From: Phyto melanocephala
Taxonomy: Eukaryota > Arthropoda > Insecta > Diptera > Rhinophoridae
Assembly: GCA_941918925.1 (NCBI GenBank)
Contig: OW799236.1
Coordinates: forward strand, 123,006,360 to 123,070,359
Length of the DNA stretch: 64,000 nt
Direction of reading: 5' to 3'
Shown here piece after piece: positions 59,730-64,000 of this stretch. How positions within the stretch are numbered: position 1 is the stretch's first letter; each line of letters opens with the position of its first letter. A program made the translations under genes and the position numbers. The notes below the pieces were generated by a model that was not told where the DNA came from, made no database searches, and saw only the letters and a list, made by a program, of their open reading frames with translations.

Positions 59730-60700
59730 TTTCTGCACTTCGTGATTTTCGTGGTCAGCATAATCGACCAAATGTGTTCACAATCGGCAAAGTTGTGCGC
59801 AAATTTCATCAAACCGGTCTATAGAAAATGTGAAAACACCTGTGCATGTTCGTCTAGTTTCTTCTGCGGAAAACGTTGTTCTTGTTGTTCGCGATAGTGT
59901 GACAGAAGCGCCTTTAACCTCGACTCGTTGTCGTGCCAAACAATTGAACATTTCATAAACATCACTGATGCGAATTTTGATTGAATATTTGAATTAACAC
60001 GTTTATAAGGTTAAAATGCCTTAAGCGCTGAAACCTACTGGTCACTTCAAGTGTCATCAATACGCCAAATGGTTGGTTGAACAGACAGAAGTGAATAGTA
60101 ACTTTACAAACGAAATTCTCTTCAGCAACGGGGCACACTTGTACCTCAGTGGATACGTTAACAAAAAGAATTGCTGCATTTGATCAAATAAGAATCCCTT
60201 AGTGATTGTTAAAAAGCCGATACATGCACAAGCAGTGACTATATGTTGCGATTTATGGGCTGGCGGCATTATCGTGGGCAGTTTTTTTTTGAAAATGAGG
60301 TCGGTTAAACAGTTACCCAAAATGGTGTTCACTATCGTGAGATGACAACGAACTTCCTGTGGCGAAAAATTGAGTACTTAGACCTGGCCGATATTAAGTT
60401 CTAACAGGATGGTGCCACTTAACGCACACAGAACAAAACAATGGTTATTTCGCGCTATAAATTCAATATTTGGACTTTATTCTTTGGGGATATTTGAAAG
60501 AAAAAGTGTACGTCAATAAGCCAAAAACAATTCAAAAGCTAAAAGATAAGATAATTCAGCACAATAACGACATTGAACCCCAATTATGTCTCAGTGTTAT
60601 TGAAAATATAGACCATCGGATAGAAGTATGCTATCGAAGCGTGGCGAGCATTTGGACGATATTTTGTTTCACACATAATCGTCATTAATCAGTCGTCATA
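59730..60700 (+). pseudogene. Dead mariner transposase
   Basis: Scattered over frames are the motifs DFRGQHNRPNVFTIGKVVRKF (from about 59740), TRCRAKQLNIS (59930), LSGYVNKKNC (60150), FFENEVG (60285), YREMTTNFLW (60330), QDGAT (60405) and LWGYLKEKVYVNKP (60475). Stops and indels are frequent. The stretch with the third catalytic acidic residue, normally after QDGAT and before LWGY, is missing. Inverted repeats were not found. It belongs to the same broad mariner group as the element at 6191-7510 but is a different, much older copy. Confidence 0.85.
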
Positions 60701-60994
60701 ACAGTGTTGCCATACCTTGTAAATTTTTTTATTTTACCGCAACAAAAAATATAAAAACATCTAACAATAGAATTTTAAAGCTCTACGTCTTTGCATTTAA
60801 GGGCATATTACACATGATCTACTCATACATTACAATAGCAGATATCTTTAATGTTTTAGAAAAATATTACACTAGAATTGCGATCCTCTTTTTTTCTTGA
60901 GCTTAATTAATTATTTAAAAAAAAAAGTCTAAGACGACGATTAGTCTTAGGTTTTTTTATGGTATATTAAAGAAATTTTGAGATTTATATAATA

Positions 60995-61492
60995 CTAGCC
61001 AAACCCGGCGCGCGTTGCTACGCCCCTTAATGAATTGAAATGCATTCTGAATTTTAATTGAATATCAAGTGCAAAAACCTAAATATTATAATTTTTTTTT
61101 ATGGGTGTGGCATTGCCCACTTTTCTAATCACGAAATTGTAAAGTCATAACAGCTCAATATGTGTGCAAAGTTTCAGAAGAATCGGACCAGTGCAAGTAC
61201 CTCAAAATTATAATTGTATTTATGGGCGTGGTCCTGCCCACTTTTCTAATCACGAAATTTTTAAGTCATGAGAGCTCGATATGTGTGCAAAGTTTCAGAA
61301 AAATCGGTCATATGCAAGTAGCTTAAAGTGATAACTAATTATTTATGGGCGTGGTCCCGCCCACTTTTTTCCACCCATAAACACTCCCTGGAATGCGTAC
61401 AACAACTTGCCAAAGTTTGAGTCCGATCGGTTTTACAGTTTCGGAGTCTATAGCTAACACACACACACAGAGTTTCACTTTTATTATATAGA
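60995..61492 (-). mobile_element. Non-autonomous Helitron, CTAG-ending family, copy 3
   Basis: Minus orientation. The 5' end is at 61492 (TC then TATATAATAAAAGTGAAAC) and the 3' end is CTAG at 60995-60998. The flanks are A (60994) and T (61493), the expected target. The GGCG/CGCC stem before the 3' end and three GGGCGTGGTCCTGCCCAC-like modules are present. This is the best-preserved copy of the family here. Confidence 0.88.
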
Positions 61493-62264
61493 TTTTTAAG
61501 AACTGAAAGCACAGTAGAAAATAAAGATTCTAAATGAATTATAATTAAATATGTCTGCGGCAAATGGCTTTCTCGTCTCTCCCCTTGAAGGTAAATTTTC
61601 TATTTAAAATTTTATAAAATTAACAGAAACCTTTCGAGTTTCCATGTTTATATTTTATTTTTTTTTTTGTTTGTGAATTCCTTTTACGAGTATATTGTGT
61701 TAAATTGCATTTTCCCCTAAACTTTTATAGAAGTCTCACAGTCACTACTGTTTTAATAAGTATGTATGTTCATATAATAGCTTCGGGCTGGGTATTGTGT
61801 TCACAATTATAAAATATGAAAAAGAAAAGCAAGAAATAATTAATTTAGGTTTATTCTCTGTGCACAAAATGGCAATTGTCCTAGTTTTGTGTATATTAAA
61901 AAAAGGAGTTTTAATTTTAATTTAAATGGAGTAAAACAAAATTAAGAAATTATGAAAATTGTAAAAAGAATGCAATACACCACAAAGATTGTTAATATTA
62001 AAGTCTTAAATTTTAATATCTATTTAAAAAGTGCATAATTCTTAAAAGTTTTATAGTTTCACAAAGCAATTCACATTGAAATTTACCCTAAAAGTTAAAC
62101 TTTTATAAATTCGTTAAACATTTTTTTTACATAAAATTGATAAAGTTGTGCAAATATTTGAAAATCTTCGTAATCTTATAAAAACCGAAATTTTGTTGGC
62201 CTACGTTAATATATATTTAGTTAAGATTAATGCATGTTTTAGTAACTTTAATCATTTAAAGTAT
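61493..62264. other. AT-rich end of the intron
   Basis: No repeats were recognised. It leads into the T-rich tract before the exon 2 acceptor. Confidence 0.5.
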
Positions 62265-62281
62265 TTGTTATATTTTTTTAG

Positions 62282-62450
62282 GACGATTACATCGATGATG
62301 AACCCTATCGCAATGGCATCAACGATCTTTCTATGCAACGTGATGCTGCAGCACCTGGTGTTTTAACTGAACAAAAATATTTGGATGTTGGCAATGAAAA
62401 GGCAGTGCAACAGGCCAGGGAACGTTACATACAGGAACAAAAAAGACCAA
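62282..62450 (+). CDS. Exon 2 of the secreted acidic protein (56 codons plus one base)
   Basis: The exon follows an AG at 62280-62281 after a T-rich tract and ends at GTGAGT (62451). In phase 0 it reads DDYIDDEPYRNGINDLSM, then a PGVLTEQKYLDVGNEKAV region and ends RERYIQEQKRP plus one base, so the next intron is phase 1. The first residues continue the acidic tract of exon 1 and the rest is a charged, probably helical segment. It has no stop codon, unlike most AT-rich frames here, and normal codon use. Without the exon 1 link it could belong to another gene. The phase match and shared acidity favour one gene. The 3' remainder is outside the window. Confidence 0.75.
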
Positions 62451-63479
62451 GTGAGTTGTAAATTTCATATTTAATGCAATATATGTTTTAGCGACAAACG
62501 AACAATATGTAGTTTAAGCCGTAGTTCTTATGAAATTAAAAATTTATTAAAATGAGTTTCTAACGTAATCAAATTGTACCCAACATTAAAATTTATAAAA
62601 TGATTATTGCAGGATTTTAATTGAATTTCAAATATTAAATCAAAATTTGTATGGGCGTTAAGATGATATTCGGGAGTAGGCTTTATATTTAACCTAAAAC
62701 TAACTATGGATCGATCATTACGTTATTTTTAAGAGAGGATTATAGCTTATTAATGGAAAATCTCAATTCCAATATTGTAAACATTTTTTAAATTTAATTA
62801 TTTGAGCCTAAGGTTTCTGGGAATGGGACTTCTATGGGAAGTATCACCAATTATGGATTGATCTTTATAGTTTTAAGTGGAGAGAAAAAATTTAAATTAA
62901 AGCTAATTGTAGAAAATTTTGTTTCAATGATTTAAATAGTGGTACATTGACATGTTTTGTTATTGGTTTTCTCTTTTTATGAAAACAATTTCCTAAATGA
63001 CTTGTTTCTGCTCCAAAGCATTGCAACACTAATACATTTTCATGATAAAATGCAACTCTGTGTTATCCATTTATAGTGATTGACAAATGCTAATATAAAA
63101 CGGTCCTTTATTTTTAATTAAATTTTTTTAAACTTATTCAATGTGATAACAACAGAATATCTAGCAAAATTAGCTATTTGATACTATCTTAGTAGAATGC
63201 ATTTTTGAAACCAGCTACTGTTTCATTAGAAATATTTTTTTTAGAACTAAAAATGATGTATTTAACTAACTGCTGAATATTTTAGACATTGCGTGCATTA
63301 AAAACTGCACTAATTAAAAATATTTTAATAATTGGAATACAAAATTACTTAAACCCCATCTAGGCTTGCTATTTCAAATAAGACATTTTGGCACTATTAA
63401 CTTTCTATGATCGATCACCAACGTCATTTTCGGGAACAGAAAATCGAACATATTTCTGAATCAAATTTGTGTAAATATT
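62451..63479 (+). other. Start of the next intron, AT-rich
   Basis: The GTGAGT donor is followed by AT-rich DNA without recognised genes. Confidence 0.5.
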
Positions 63480-63731
63480 TTAGAAAAATAATTTACTAAA
63501 TTATTCAGGATATGTTCCCAAAATACTTAAATAAGGAAGAAAAATGTTGTTTGGGTTTTCGAGGAAGTTTTTTTTATAGTTTTTTGTTTTATTTTTAAAT
63601 TCCCATTTTGTTAATGAGAATTTTAAAATAAAACTTATAACATTTTAAACTTTTTCAAGAATACTGACGATCTGGTATAATCACCAGTAAAATGCATATA
63701 GACCAGCTTAAACCCAACAACCAAATAAATT
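63480..63731 (+). repeat. Dispersed repeat shared with 21350-21835, copy 2
   Basis: It starts with TTACTAAATTATTCAGGATA, like the palindrome arm at 21350. It continues with the same ordered blocks as 21640-21830 and ends with TAGACCAGCTTAAACCCAAC and CAACCAAATAAA. The reverse complement of that end matches 21400-21440. It may be a full small element with ends of two types. Confidence 0.65.
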
Positions 63732-64000
63732 TTAGAAAAATTTTAAATTTCTTAAAAGATTTATTTATACCAAAAAATGTTTGATAAAAAAAAAATTAAT
63801 TAAAATGTTCAAAAAATCAAACGCCATTTTTTTATTTTCTATAAAACGTGAACTTACTGAAAATTTTCTATAAAATTTGAATTAATCGAAAATTTATTTA
63901 AAACTACAATTTTTTTTAAATTTACAGTAAAGGGAGTTTTATAGAGAATATTTAACCTAACATTTTTTTATTACTTTTTTTCATAATAAATTTGAAATTT
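63732..64000. other. AT-rich intronic DNA to the window edge
   Basis: Nothing identified. Confidence 0.5.

Larger units (their letters stand above)
27136..62281 (+). other. Inferred 35-kb first coding intron
   Basis: The donor GTAAGT (27136-27141) follows codon 361, and an acceptor with a T-rich tract ending TTTTTTTAG lies at 62280-62281. Both are phase 0, so joining them keeps the frame. Acidic residues lie on both sides of the junction (ending ...RSKLD, resuming DDYIDDEPYRNG). The intron is full of transposons: HINEs, MITEs, Helitrons, pogo, mariner and LINE tails. Extra small exons inside cannot be excluded. Confidence 0.7.

Overview
This window looks like chromosomal DNA from a higher fly, most likely a calyptrate such as a blowfly or house-fly relative. 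The DNA is strongly AT-rich and gene-poor. It carries Tc1/mariner and pogo-like transposons, Helitrons with CTAG ends, I/R1/LOA-type LINE tails, a tRNA-derived SINE, and many copies of a repeat that strongly resembles Drosophila INE-1/DINE (Helentron-associated elements, called HINE here). No species is claimed. No bacterial operon, rRNA, functional tRNA gene or CRISPR array was seen.

Only one host protein-coding gene can be supported, on the + strand. Its first coding exon is 26053-27135. It encodes an N-terminal signal peptide followed by His-rich, Ser-rich and Asp/Glu-rich stretches with no cysteine. It ends at a GTAAGT donor in phase 0. A second coding exon at 62282-62450 continues the acidic sequence in the same phase and ends at a GTGAGT donor. 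The intron between them is about 35 kb and holds most of the repeats. The rest of the gene lies beyond the right edge. The protein was not recognised.

Layout. 1-6190: AT-rich DNA with one Helitron (1628-2142) and a very long (GTA)n array (2361-2925). 6191-9400: an almost complete mariner-like element, then a degenerate one carrying a LINE tail. 11.9-15.0 kb: an old HINE hit by a LINE and a SINE, plus a second SINE. 15.5-17.9 kb: a pogo-like remnant, a palindromic MITE and a Helitron. 18-20 kb: less AT-rich, possibly regulatory. 20.1-24.4 kb: a MITE, a large palindrome and three LINE 3' ends. 26-27 kb: exon 1. 31.2-33 kb: a HINE inside a HINE. 37.5-39.3 kb: a MITE, an 81-bp tandem duplication and a pogo-like element. 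41.5-46.8 kb: HINE, MITEs (one nested inside its own family) and a second Helitron type. 48-50 kb: HINE inside an inverted older HINE. 51.8-53 kb: MITE and LINE. 55.1-59.2 kb: a cluster of stacked HINE copies. 59.7-61.5 kb: dead mariner and Helitron. 62.3 kb: exon 2.

The TE annotations rest on visible termini, target-site duplications and recognisable protein motifs. No database search was possible, so family names are by resemblance.
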